Source: Engraulis encrasicolus
Lineage: Eukaryota; Chordata; Actinopteri; Clupeiformes; Engraulidae
Direction of reading: 5' to 3'
NCBI RefSeq assembly: GCF_034702125.1
Contig: NC_085857.1
Location: 57,947,067-58,011,066, forward strand
DNA length: 64,000 bases
Position numbers and translations under genes: made by a program. The notes beneath the pieces were generated by a model, which saw only the letters and a program-made list of their open reading frames with translations, did not search any database and was not told where the DNA came from. Of the stretch, positions 27,973-38,879 are shown piece after piece (position 1 is the stretch's first letter; each line of letters starts with the position of its first letter).

Positions 27973-28676
27973 TAGTGATGGCAGTCTGGCACAAGCGCGC
28001 CGGAACGTGTTTCAAACCATCAACTGTGAAAACCATTAAACCACTGTTCCGAAGTTTGCTTCAGTACGGAAAAACCACGTGATATATGACGTATGAAACA
28101 GTAAACTGGTTCAGTTTTCCGAAAGAAGCTGCAGTGTTTCGCGCTGCCACACGAACCAGCAGGCGCGCGCAAATGTGTTTGGACTGTTGCAGAGCCGTCT
28201 GCCAGGTTGCAGTGGAGAGAATATATTTTATTGACTGCCATTAGGCCTATAAGTCCCACTTGATATACAAGTAGACAACATCATCATACGTTATGAACAC
28301 AACAAGGAGAAGACATTGTTCAGCAACATTTTATTCTGATCGCCCAAAAAATAGCCTAATAATAAATTAATAAATAAATAAATGTGGCATCGTAGCCTTT
28401 GTAATGTCGTCTACCTCAACTGCCTCATCAGTAGCCCAAAATGTCAAATGTCTGGAAGTTAGTGCAAAAGTATGAGAGCAGTCCTATATTGGGGGTAATG
28501 TCGCAGATGATGAGGGCACAACATCTCATCTTATCGAATTGAGCCCGTTTAATTGCAAACATGACTTTTCACCAGGAGAGGGCCCTGTTACTGAAGCTTC
28601 AAGTACTAACCCATTTTTTGAAGCAATGTGCCTAAATGGTTCAGAGCTTCAACAAAGCTTCATTGGCCCATCACTA
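27973..28676 (+). mobile_element. hAT non-autonomous element, copy A (TAGTGATGG ends)
   Basis: Perfect 8-bp target duplication CTTACTGC at 27965-27972 and 28677-28684; inverted ends TAGTGATGG / CCATCACTA. 704 bp with no transposase ORF. A near-identical copy in opposite orientation lies at 57990-58700 with a different perfect duplication, confirming both boundaries. Confidence 0.92.
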
Positions 28677-28684
28677 CTTACTGC

Positions 28685-29469
28685 TTTCAATTATCCCTCC
28701 TGCTTACTCTGCTCTGCTTAATTGCGACACCTGTGCTCACTCTAATCTGCTCAATTGCTACACCTGCTCTCACTCTCTGCCCTCATTGGCCAGCCAGCTG
28801 CACCACATTCACTCTACAATTAACCCCTGTATGTCTATTTGTAGCCTGTATGTTTTAGATGTCATCAGAAAAGCAAAGTGTGTGTGTGTGTCTAATGAGT
28901 TGCACTACGTTATTTTGGTGGTCACTTTATTTTTTTGGAGCAGTGGAGTTTACATCAAATAATTCTATTCTATTTTATTCTAGCAAGGCTGAGCAAATGG
29001 GCAGCAAGTTCCACATCATCTTTGTACTGGATAATAGTCTACTTTAAAGCATGTATGTTCTCAGTTACAGAAACACTGGTATACGATTGTGTTTTATCTT
29101 TGGGATATTTATTTCCATTTTAAAAATCACATACATTTGAATGGAAGACAGTGGCGTAAGGACTAGCTGAGAAATTCAGATTTCAGCCCAGTCGTCTAAG
29201 AGAGTGAAATGACACAAAAAGTCCCCGGAGGCAACTTTGTGTGATTGGTCATGTTTTTCCTTTTTTTTTGGACAGAAAAGCAGATCAGATGATGTGTATA
29301 CAAGGTGAAAGTCAACTTGATACCATAACCAATACAGCTTGGGGGAGGTGAAACCAGTGTAATAAAAAATGAAAACGAAAAATGAACATTTGCATGATGC
29401 CAACACATGCATGCTTTGTAGTGATATAAACCCAAAATAAAAGGCTGCCGTAAACATTGTCACACACAC
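28685..29469. other. Stretch with no recognised gene
   Basis: Includes two diverged ~32-bp units (TCTGCTTAATTGCGACACCTG, TCTGCTCAATTGCTACACCTG) at 28708-28775. Otherwise short open frames without motifs. Confidence 0.45.
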
Positions 29470-29960
29470 TAGGGCTGCACGATATCAGAAAAAAAAGATA
29501 CTTGATAACAGCATGCAATACCTCAATAACGAGTTGTAGTGTTTTTCTGGTCACTTATTTTAACGTCTCTGTGGCGGGCTTCTCGTGCATTTGTTCACAT
29601 TCAGCTAGTGATTGTACAGCACAAAATACTTGCTATTGACAATTATTATATGGTGTGACGTCATCGGTCGAATGCCAACGTTCGCACGTCTGTTATTTTT
29701 CGATAACGGACGGGTTGGTCTATAACAGACCGCTGTCAATGGCAACAAGACTTTTCACTGCTAAAGCGACTTTTCAACAAGACTCTAATCAGCTGCTGTG
29801 ATAGACAACACCTGTTGTCCTGGCTACCTAGCTGTTGCCTAGCGGTGTTCCACAACGGCACTGTTTTGTTTTGCGCAGCAACAATCTTTTGACATGAAAA
29901 ACTATATTAAACTTAACATTAAATAGGCCTAAAGAAATGTCCCCGCCATGTGTGAATCAT

Positions 29961-30899
29961 TTAAAGCGATGGTTCGGAGTAGAATCACCCTAATGCCATT
30001 TGAACCGTGACACCCATCCACCTTTACACCCGAAGTGTTTTCTGCCGCAGGCTTACATCAACAGAGTTGCCGTGTTATTCGATGTTTATTCCGGTTAGCT
30101 TGACTCAAGCGCATATGGATACTGGGCACCGTCTCCAAACTTTCCCCACAAAAATAACATGTCATGACACCAAACTTCTGCAGTAGCATAAATATGGTCT
30201 GTACTCACGAAACGAAGCATTTGGAAGTTTGGAAATAGTCCAGGAGTTTATTATTATCAACACAGGCCGAATAGCTTCTCTGCTGCTAAAGCTGCGCCAA
30301 CGTTACTTCCGTCATCTAAGACAAGCATGTAAGAGTCCTCAACGAAGCTCATAATATGCACAATGAAAAGTGAATTCAGCATCAGTATTGATAACGAAAA
30401 TCCTTGTCTAATTGATAGTAGGTAAGATTTGAAATATCTTTTAAGTATTGCCTTGAAAATATAAGCCTTAATCACAATTCAGTGAAAACTTTTTTAACAC
30501 TCTCGTCTGGAAGTTTGTTGAAGACTTTTACGGGCTTGTCTCATATGACGGAAGTAACGTTGGCACAGCTTTAGCAGCAGAGAAGCTATTCAGCTTGTGT
30601 TGATAATACTAAACTCCTGGACTATTTCCAAACTTCCAAATGCTTCGTTTCATGAGTACAGACCATATTTGTGCTACTGCAGAAGTTTGGTGTAATGACA
30701 TGTTATTTTTGTGGGGAAAGTTTGGAGACGGTGCCCAGTATCCATATGCGCTTGAGTCAAGCTAACCGGAATAAACATCGAATAACACGGCAACTCTGTT
30801 GATGTAAGTCTGCGGCAGAAAACACTTCGGGTGTAAAGGTGGATGGGTGTCACGGTTCAAATGGCATTAGGGTGATTCTACTCCGAACCATCGCTTTAA
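29961..30899. mobile_element. 939-bp palindromic element flanked by TTAA
   Basis: Reads TTAA-AGCGATGGTTCGGAG... and ends ...CTCCGAACCATCGCT-TTAA. The two ~430-bp arms are near-perfect reverse complements almost to the centre (~30430), including GACGGAAGTAACGTTGGC near the loop. TTAA targets are used by piggyBac and Kolobok. No transposase. Confidence 0.8.
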
Positions 30900-30911
30900 G
30901 TATATCCATAT

Positions 30912-31075
30912 AATAAGCGGGTTAACTTTCGGCGAGTCGGTCGCTTTGTGGAATAGCAGCACTTCAGAGAGAAGTCCGCATCCGCTCCGCGACGGGGTCT
31001 AAAGATTCTCTCTGTCGTGCTGCTATTCCACGGTAGCGACCTTCTCGCCGAACGTTAACCCTTACTTAAGTCATT
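30912..31075. mobile_element. Small palindromic element
   Basis: TAAGCGGGTTAACTTTCGGCGAG...GTGGAATAGCAGCAC and its inverted partner GTGCTGCTATTCCAC...CTCGCCGAACGTTAACCC, with about 60 bp between the arms. Superfamily unknown; a perhaps related GCGGGATAACGG palindrome is at 47972. Confidence 0.6.
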
Positions 31076-31849
31076 TTCGCGATACGCATATTGCCACTCT
31101 TGCTATTCCGATTTCGATACATTTTCGATATATTGTGCAGCCCTAACACACACACCTGCAGACACAAAGGCAAAGAACAACACACATGCCGTACATACAC
31201 ACACACTCGAGCTTCCAAACCATCCCCCCTACACACACACACACACACACAATATGAATTAAAGCCTGGTTCTCATACATCTCGTACTGTAGTATCATAC
31301 ATCAGTACATCTACATCTTGTATTGTAGAAAACAAAACAAAGAAAACTAAAATTGAAACCATGTCAGATGTAATGAAAATAAAATATAAAATGCATGTTC
31401 TAGCTCACCCCCTGAGACACACACGCACACGCACACACCAAATAAAAACACACATGCATGAGTGATTCTACGATTCCCCTACGCTTTTGGCAAAAGCAAA
31501 ATGTCAATTATCAGTATTTTTTTTCAACTAAATGACCTAGATGTTAACATAGTGTATATATTTAAGTTTCCAAACAAACAAATTGCCAAGCTTAATCTTA
31601 AATCATTTGATAAATACTCTAATGAAAGCGAACATTTGCTTAATTATTTTGTCAACAGTGTTATGGACAAATACTATGTCATTTCAAACATATATAAAAA
31701 TACTACAGAGTTGAAACAATATATGTTTGAAAGTGCTTATGTCCCTTAGCAGTAATGTTGTCATTAATCTGTGCAACTGATATAGAAAATGTGATTGTTG
31801 AGCTTCATAAGTAGGATTTTATGAGTCACTGTGATACAGACTGACACAT

Positions 31850-32830
31850 TTTTCATCATAAATCCCTGTAACGTCTGATTTGAATATAGTCACCCTCCTT
31901 ACAGAAGACTTCCTTCTCCAGAGATAATCCCTAGTGTATGTTCATAGGATTTTTCCAACAGCGCAAAAACACTTTCAAAACAGTCAACCGTGTTACTCAA
32001 CTGTGTTACGGTCAAAAGTGCAGGGGAACAAGTCGGCACTTTTTTAGGAGAAAAAACAGAGCAGACAAACCCATCTCCCTAGAACACAAATTATTTTGTT
32101 TGTTTGTCTGTCAATATGGATATAAATTGGCAAAAACATACTCCTCCTCAACTGTCATCAGTGTTGCCAGATTGGGCTGGTTCCCGCCCAATTGGGCTGC
32201 TTAGGATGGCCGTGTGTGGGTAAAAATGGCATCTATCAGAAAAACCTTCCCACTGCCATATAAATCAATAGAATTGGGCGGGTTTTTAGGGCGGATTTTG
32301 ATCATTTTTTGGGCTGAAAATCATCAGCCTCATCTGGCAACCCTGACTGTCATACTTAATTGTAACACCATTGACGGTGACACCGTTGACATTTCAGCCA
32401 TTTTTATGGTGTTGTGCTAACTGAGGACCTCAGAAGTTCCACCACAACACCTTAATCAATTCATGTATCTGTATGCTTTATCTGTGTTTTTCTACATGTG
32501 ATTTCTGATTCAGATTCTTATGAATATGTTGATAACACAGTTGACAGGCAATTTTCCCGCTATGAGAACATGAAAAAGAATGGATTAAATTATGGAAGGA
32601 TGGAGCTCAAAATTTACCAAAAAGTCTTCCCGTATCCTGCCAAAGAGGTTATGACATCACGTGATGTTATTCGTATGGCCTAAGACCAAACCATTACTGA
32701 TTTATGGAGGAGGTTTCAGACCGTGACACGGTTAACACAGTTTTCGTGGACACACACAAAATGGCAAATTTCATGTATAATGGAAAGGACAGTGGTCTTT
32801 CTGACAGTTTTGTCATATTGTGATGATTAC
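31850..32830. repeat. Region with repeated TTGACGGTGACAC / AACACAGTTGAC motifs
   Basis: CAACCGTGTTACTCAACTG (31983), TTGACGGTGACACCGTTGAC (32371), AACACAGTTGACAGG (32535), CGTGACACGGTTAACACAG (32721). It resembles the motif family at 25430-26840. It hosts the MITE at 32159. No gene. Confidence 0.5.
32159..32345. mobile_element. hAT-like MITE, copy 1 (CAGTGTTGCCAGAT ends)
   Basis: Perfect 8-bp duplication ACTGTCAT at 32151-32158 and 32346-32353; ends CAGTGTTGCCAGAT / ATCTGGCAACCCTG. 187 bp. A second copy is at 60185. Confidence 0.88.
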
Positions 32831-33777
32831 TGTGAATCAACATTTGCAATCGTCTTGGGCAAAACAAGTTTCTTTACATGCTAATATGAAGACTGAATCT
32901 GACATTTGGAAAACAGGACGGCATGAAAACGCCCAAAACCAGTATTAAATATTCATTCTTGCTGAGGGAAATAATGCTATGTCTACACTTTCTGTATTAT
33001 ATGAAAGATAAATGTTTTCTAATGTCCAAAACATCATTGGATTCAGTTAATAGTTAGTGGAATTGCCAAATAAAATCCACGGACTTAAAAGTGTAGGCGA
33101 ATTAGAGAATCACTCGTATACACACACTCACTCTCACCCTTCCAAACCACTCACACACACCAACCACTTGCACTGGCCCACAGTCTCAAACACACGCACA
33201 CACACAGCAAGTCATCCATCCACCCATACATCCTCCCAACCAGACACCTCCACCACACTCACACCAAATGAAAAGGAATATGAATAAAAGCTCATTATCT
33301 CAAACATCTCAAGTATCATACATCCATATCTTGTATTGTAGAAAAACAAAAAACGGAATGGTTGAGATCATACCGGTAATCAAATGCAATGAAACTGAAA
33401 TGAAAAAATAAAATGCATGTCCAAGCTCACTGTTCTAGCTCACCCCATGTCAGTCACACACGCGCAGACAGAAAAGCAAATAAATACACGTGCTATACAC
33501 ACACACTCTCTCCCTTCCAAACCACTCACACACTCCCTCAGACAAACCACTTGCACTGGCCCACAACATCTCAAACACACACTCAGCAAGTCAGACAGAA
33601 AGACAGACAGACAAACACGCAGCAAGTCAAACAGACAGACAGACAGACAGACACACACACACACTCAGCAAGTCAGACAGACAGACAGACAGACACACAT
33701 CAACATCTTGTATCGTAGAAAACAAACAAATACTGGAAAAAAGAGCACCAACATTGTTGACATAATACCTGTAACCA

Positions 33778-33938
33778 GGGGTCCGTTTCTCGATTCTTGC
33801 CGTTGCTAACCGTCTTAAGACCGTCTTACCATTCCCTTGGATTTAGTGGTGAGCGTCGCTGTCGAGAGAGAGTTGAGTCGCTCTTACGAAGGACGTTGCT
33901 ACCGTCGTTAGCAAAGACGCTTTCGAGATACGGACCCC
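33778..33938. mobile_element. MITE with GGGGTCCGTTTCTCGA inverted ends
   Basis: GGGGTCCGTTTCTCGA at the left pairs with TCGAGATACGGACCCC at the right; GTTGCTAACCGTC and its inverted partner TCGTTAGCAAAGACG lie inside. It interrupts the third copy of the 31180 repeat. Confidence 0.7.
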
Positions 33939-34249
33939 AGATGTGATGAAAATTAAATTAAAAAATAAAACATGTTCAAGTTCACTGATTTAGCTCACTC
34001 CTGTTGAGTGTAGATTCGGAGTGCTCTCCCCGCTCCACTGACAATACTCGATTGGTTTAGGTAGTTGGTTCGTAGGTCTGGTTTTCGGCATTTCCGTGCA
34101 CATGTGTTCCTCTGGCAATGGTTAGAATTAGTGTGGGTGTGATGTGTATGCATGTAGTGGTGGTGGAGGTGGGCTTGGATAGGTCAGATGTTAGTCTTTG
34201 TTGGGGCTGACTTTAGCTGACTTCCGGTGAGTGCAGTGCATTCTAGTGA

Positions 34250-34880
34250 CATTGTCTCTTGCTTGTGCAGCAACATCTCTTACTGACTTTGTTGGCCACT
34301 CACCCTCAGGAATCTGAAGGAGCTGCGTACTGGACTGCCACTCAGGACTTTCAGTTTTCAGTCAACTCTCTTCAAGGAGCTTTATGGCATTGTCTCTGAA
34401 CTCACTGAACAAGTCTCACACCACCAGACACAACTGAAAGACCATGTGCAATTACCTTCTCTGATGGCAGTGAGCATGCATATGGTGCTGTGCTATACTT
34501 GCGGTGGAGCTGCAGCCATGGTGTCGTCGTGAGGCTAGTTGAGGCCAAGGCCAAGCTGAAACCTCTTGACCACAAAGGTGGCCCCGTTTAGACGAAGATG
34601 TGCTGATGTGCATTTTCAAAAGTACTGCCGAATCAAGGTCAAGAAGAGGCATCACCTAGTCGACAGCCAGGCCATCTTGGATGCCATACAGGGTGAAAGT
34701 CTACACAAAGAGAAGAATTGCCGAACCAGAGACCAGAACCAGAGCAGCACTGATATTAAAGATTAGTGGTGGATTCCAGGCGTGGTGAACATGGCAGACA
34801 TCATAAAAGAGGGGCCAGTCCTGATGACCTAAATTGAAGTTCCAAGTGGAAGTCTGGTGCACAGTTCTTTCAGCTTCCTC
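34250..34880 (+). pseudogene. BEL/Pao retrotransposon pol fragment (RNase H region), decayed
   Basis: Translated in shifting frames it gives SDGSEHAYGAVLYLRW, then VVVRLVEAKAKLKPLDHKG, VKKRHHLVDSQAILDAIQ and WIPGVVNMADII, the RNase H-like segment after the RT of BEL/Pao polyproteins. Several frameshifts and stops separate these blocks, so it is a dead relic. It is broken at 34878 by a hAT insertion. An inverted copy of its first ~60 bp (34255-34312) lies beyond that hAT at 36340-36400. Confidence 0.7.
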
Positions 34881-34885
34881 AGGGT

Positions 34886-36332
34886 CAGGGCCGGTTTTTA
34901 GCATAGGCCGGCTAGACGGTCGCCTAGAGCGCCATGTGAAGAAGGGGCGCCGAAATGGCGCTCTCCTATGCGTAATTTTGCGATATGAAGTTTTTTTTAT
35001 GAAGTCGCAATCAACAAAGAGTGGCGAAAGCGCTCCTCACGGCAAAGCGCCCCTCAGCCAATAGTAATATCGCTTCCAACTGTCTCTGGGAAGTCTGTGA
35101 ACCAATAAACAGACAGTTCTGAGAAAGGGGGCGGGACGAGTGACAGCCTGCGCTCTATTTTGAATTTGGAGACTCACTCGAGAGACAGAGAGGGCAAGCG
35201 CAAACAATAGTGCTGCTCTGCTGGATGGAGATTATTATGTTCTCATTAAACCACTCATTGCATGATGCAGGAGTTTCAGAGGGTGTTTTGGAACTATGTG
35301 ATTTAATCAGCAACCGTTTGTGATTATGGAAAGCCGAATAGTTATGAGGTTACTATTTGGAATTAGAGAGAAAAAGAGCTTTGTTTTTGATCAGAGAAAT
35401 CGCTAGTTAGCATGCTAACATTAGCCAAGTATGCCAAGCAATGAAATCCAGTAAAGTAGCTGTTAGTAGCCTACTCACTACTCACTAACACCCACCTGAT
35501 ATCATAATAGGCCTACTTGCTTAGGTTGACAAGCAATGTAAAGTAAGACTGGTGCAATGTTTAAAACAATTTTAGCTGCCATATCTCCTTCCATCCACAT
35601 GAATTACCTGCTTGTTGTAAGCTTAAAAAACATTAATTTCCAGACCAGAATGACATAGCCTACATTAATCATGTAACAGAACCATGCACAGCAGACAAGT
35701 GAGGCTATTTACTATATTTTGTATATTATGAAATTCAATAGCGTGACAGCTCTTCTCCCTTTCTCTCACCCTGTCCCTCCAGTTCAAACACATAGATAGC
35801 CCCCTTCTCATTCTCCTACTCACAAATGCACCACTATTTCCAGTCCAGAAATGAAATTGGTTTGGAAGACAGCACAAATGTGTAGCTTATTAAAATTGTT
35901 ATGCTGCCATGCTTTGTGATGCTGTAGGTAGTGTAGATCAATGCAGACCTTCTTGGTAGGCTTATTGTCTACACATGCATTTTACATGCAAATGTAGGCC
36001 TACTGTATCACTCTCCTGGCATTTCAATTTCACGTTACAATTCAAACACATTGATAACCTCCATCTCATCTGGGGTTGGGGGCCCCACCACCATCACATC
36101 CAACATACCACACAGTGAAGCTATTTTCATGCGACTCAATCTGATGTGTTGGTCGGCTGTCAAAAGAACCACAAATCCATTTGATGAAAAACGGTTATTG
36201 TTCTTGATGCTATTTAGTTAAGCTTACTACGGATATTACTCTTGTGTTCTGTAAGGTATAAGAAAGGGGGGGGGGGGGTTGGGGCAGAACTCAAACTCGC
36301 CTAGGGCACCAAAAAAGCCAGAACCGGCCCTG
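34886..36332. mobile_element. hAT element, 1.45 kb, CAGGGCCGGTT ends
   Basis: Perfect 8-bp duplication CTCAGGGT at 34878-34885 and 36333-36340. Left CAGGGCCGGTTTTTAGC; right end GCCAGAACCGGCCCTG. CGCCTAGAGCGCC near the left is echoed by CGCCTAGGGCACC near the right. No transposase ORF. It splits the BEL/Pao relic. Confidence 0.88.
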
Positions 36333-36489
36333 CTCAGGGTGAGTGGCCAACAAAGTCAGTAAAAGACAGTACTGCACAAGCAAGAGACAGTCAACAGAAT
36401 GCAAAAGAACACATTCACTGTAGTACTCACCCAAAGGCAGCTGAAGGCACAACACCCAATTACAGTCCAGGAGAACGCACAGACCAAGT

Positions 36490-36630
36490 ACTGAAGCTAA
36501 AGTACCCTGCGAAAAAATTACTCAAGTGAAAGTAAAAGTTGTACACCAAAAATTTACTTAAGTAAAAGTCCTAAGTACTAACTTTTAAATGTACTTTTTG
36601 AGTACCAAAGTACAAGTAGGCCTTGTGTGC
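36490..36630. mobile_element. Tol2-like hAT terminal sequence, left
   Basis: AATTACTCAAGTGAAAGTAAAAGTTGTAC and TTTACTTAAGTAAAAGTCC, the AAGTA/TTACTT-rich subterminal pattern characteristic of Tol2-type fish hATs. The matching inverted end is at 45250-45365. 36631-36880 holds no recognised gene. Confidence 0.55.
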
Positions 36631-37152
36631 TCAATCATGCCACCACCTCACTCGTTTAACTTTTCAGTAAGGTTATAAGCAAAACGGACCTGCTTGGGTA
36701 GGATTTTGGTTTTCTGACTTTATTAATGAAGACACAGCGCTAGCAAAGTCAGTCACGTCAGGAGGATTGTTTTGACTAGCAGCTGATGGACTTTTTTTGT
36801 TACGCTACTGAAGATATGGGAGCTTGCGTAAATTCTACCAGGGAGACTCGAATTTCTCGGCTGTCAAACTTACTAGGCTAATCAACCAATCTCCCTTTTG
36901 ACAGATCATACATGCGTCATAATTGCCCAGGATCGTCAACCTATCACAACGCGAGATTGGGGATTTCCCCGTTACGCATCATTTATGCATCGTTCCCTCT
37001 CAGCCAATGGATCGCATTCACGTCTGTTTAAAAAACTGTCACTCATTCTGTTCTCTGCTTTCCAGTTAAGCCGACTTTGAAGTTTGCTGTCGTTCATTGC
37101 TACTGCATGCTCTCAGTTATTTTCACTCACCCTTGTGATTTTCGACTCTCCA

Positions 37153-38400
37153 TGGCGGACGACGAGCCCAACTCGTACCAGCATGCCAGCGACGGATCGA
37201 TGGATGAGGATGACGAATTTGTCCAGGGGACGCCTCAACTTAGCAGGAGTTCCCGTCGAGCCCTCCGCTCTGGCTGGGCTGCCTCTTCCCTCACCGAAAT
37301 CAGGGATGCCTTAACCGCCGCAGGGATCATGTTCAAGGACGGCCTCACCAAAGACGAACTCGAGCAGTTGGCCCAGGAGGTAGGACTCGTCAGCCCAACG
37401 ACGACCCAACACGTCGCCTCACCAGCCAGGTCCGAGCCGGCGGCTCCCGTCTCGGCCTCTTGTCCTGCGGGTAAGAGAAAGGCTAAGACCAACAACACGG
37501 AGTCTCCTGCCAAGAAGAAGCCCGCAGTGCCTCGGCGAGGTCGCCAGCCTTCCGCGGCGGGGGCGCAGTTGGCAGCGTCGCCAGACCCATCCCTCCTCGG
37601 CATCCTGAATTCCCTCGCTGGTGCTGTACAAAGCTTTGATTCCCGCCTGCGCTCCTGGGATCCTCTTCCGCGTCCTGCCTACAATACAGCCGCGTCGGTG
37701 CCACCGCCCGCTGCCGGATCGTCTGCCGCGCTCCCTGCACGCTCTCTTCCTGTTTCCCTGCCACCAGCCCGGCGGTCCTCTCGTCGATCCATCCTTCCGG
37801 CGATGCAACCCTGCAGCAGAACTTCTCCCTGGCGACGGCCCAGCCCGCGCCAGTCCAGGGTACGTCATTCGTCGCGCAGGCTGCGTCTTCCGTATCCCCG
37901 TCAGTGCGAAGCAACATCCTGAACGGGAAGGACGTAAACCTGGCCTCCCTGCTCCTTCCCAACTACCAGGTGGATCGTCAGTTCGTCGACTGCGGGGACG
38001 TGTCAGTTCTTCTGAAGACCTCGGACCCCAGGCCACTGAAAAACTTGTCATTCGGAGAGTTCGCGGGTGCCTTTTGGAGTCTACCGTGATGTGTTGTGCA
38101 GCGCCTACCCTCACCGCCGCCCGGAACTCGATGCCTATCTGGCATTGATGCCGAATTTTTCGGTGCGCTACGGCGGCACATTATTTTATGAATATCATAA
38201 ATCGTTCGCTGCCAAGGCTGCTTCCTATATCAGCCTATTCAACTCCCGTCTGGACTGGTCAGTGGTGGACAAAAAGTTATTGATAAGGCACTTTAGTGGG
38301 CAGCCTACATTATCCTGCAAAGTATGCGCATCACATGGTCACACCACGGACTTGTGCCCCCGGACTGTTTTTAGTGTTCCCTCCCCCCCAGGTGCCCTCC
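37153..38400 (+). pseudogene. Ngaro gag-like ORF, frameshifted
   Basis: Starts MADDEPNSYQHASDG with an acidic N-terminus, then a Pro/Ala/Ser-rich basic middle (GKRKAKTNNTESPAKKK), then, after a frame change near 37860, NGKDVNLASLLLPNYQVD, and after another near 38075, YRDVLCSAYPHRRPELDAYL and a zinc-knuckle-like CKVCASHGHTTDLC (about 38320-38360). This layout is seen in Ngaro/DIRS gag proteins, which bind the element RNA. Two frameshifts mean no intact product. Confidence 0.65.
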
Positions 38401-38879
38401 TGGGTGCCCCTCCGGGTCCCCTGCCCGTAAGGCCGCGTCATGACCGCTCTGGTCGGCCCATCATCTACATTATTGGCTGGGCTGTTTGCAATAATTTTAA
38501 CGAGGCCGTATGTACTTGTGCAGCTTCTGTCACGACCCCAACCCGAAGTCGGTGTGTCCCCACCGCCTCCGTCCTCGCAGGAAGGATTCTTAGCCCGCCT
38601 CCTAAGCTCTCACCCTTCCACGCCCATCTCCGTTCCCACTCTCTCCATGTTTTTAATTGCGCACCCCGACCTGATTTTTGTGGACTATCTCCTCACCAGT
38701 CTCTCCCAGGGTTTTAGAGTTGGACTTTTATTGCCTGTAATCTCCAGTCCGCCCTGAATGAGCCCCTCGTCATATCGGATCTGCTTGCCAAAAGGTAGCT
38801 AAAGGTCCCTGCCCCTCCCTTTAGGCCGTTCCGCGTTAACGCGCTCGGGGTCGCGACGCGCAAATACATGTCAAGATTT

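Larger units (their letters stand above)
29470..31145. mobile_element. hAT-like element (TAGGGCTGCAC ends) carrying two nested palindromes
   Basis: Left end TAGGGCTGCACGATATC; right end CGATATATTGTGCAGCCCTA. Flanks are CACACA on both sides, so the 8-bp duplication is compatible but not diagnostic. The interior is mostly occupied by the palindromes at 29961-30899 and 30912-31075. Confidence 0.65.
31180..34010. repeat. Three copies of a ~300-bp CA-rich repeat unit
   Basis: Each copy has CTTCCAAACCA(C/T) within CACA, then CATCTTGTATTGTAGAAAACAAA, then GATGTAATGAAAATAAAAT...ATGCATGTTC. Copies: ~31180-31440, ~33115-33450, ~33490-34010. The third is interrupted by the MITE at 33778. A CAGA tetranucleotide tract (33590-33695) is in the third. 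Confidence 0.65.

Noticed and set aside
33590..33695. CAGA-repeat block considered as a possible CRISPR-like array
   Set aside because: Simple tetranucleotide repeat without spacers, in a vertebrate genome.
37419..38114. Minus-strand 231- and 159-codon open frames opposite the Ngaro gag
   Set aside because: GC-rich antisense shadows of the gag region; no motif, and they overlap a recognisable plus-strand frame.
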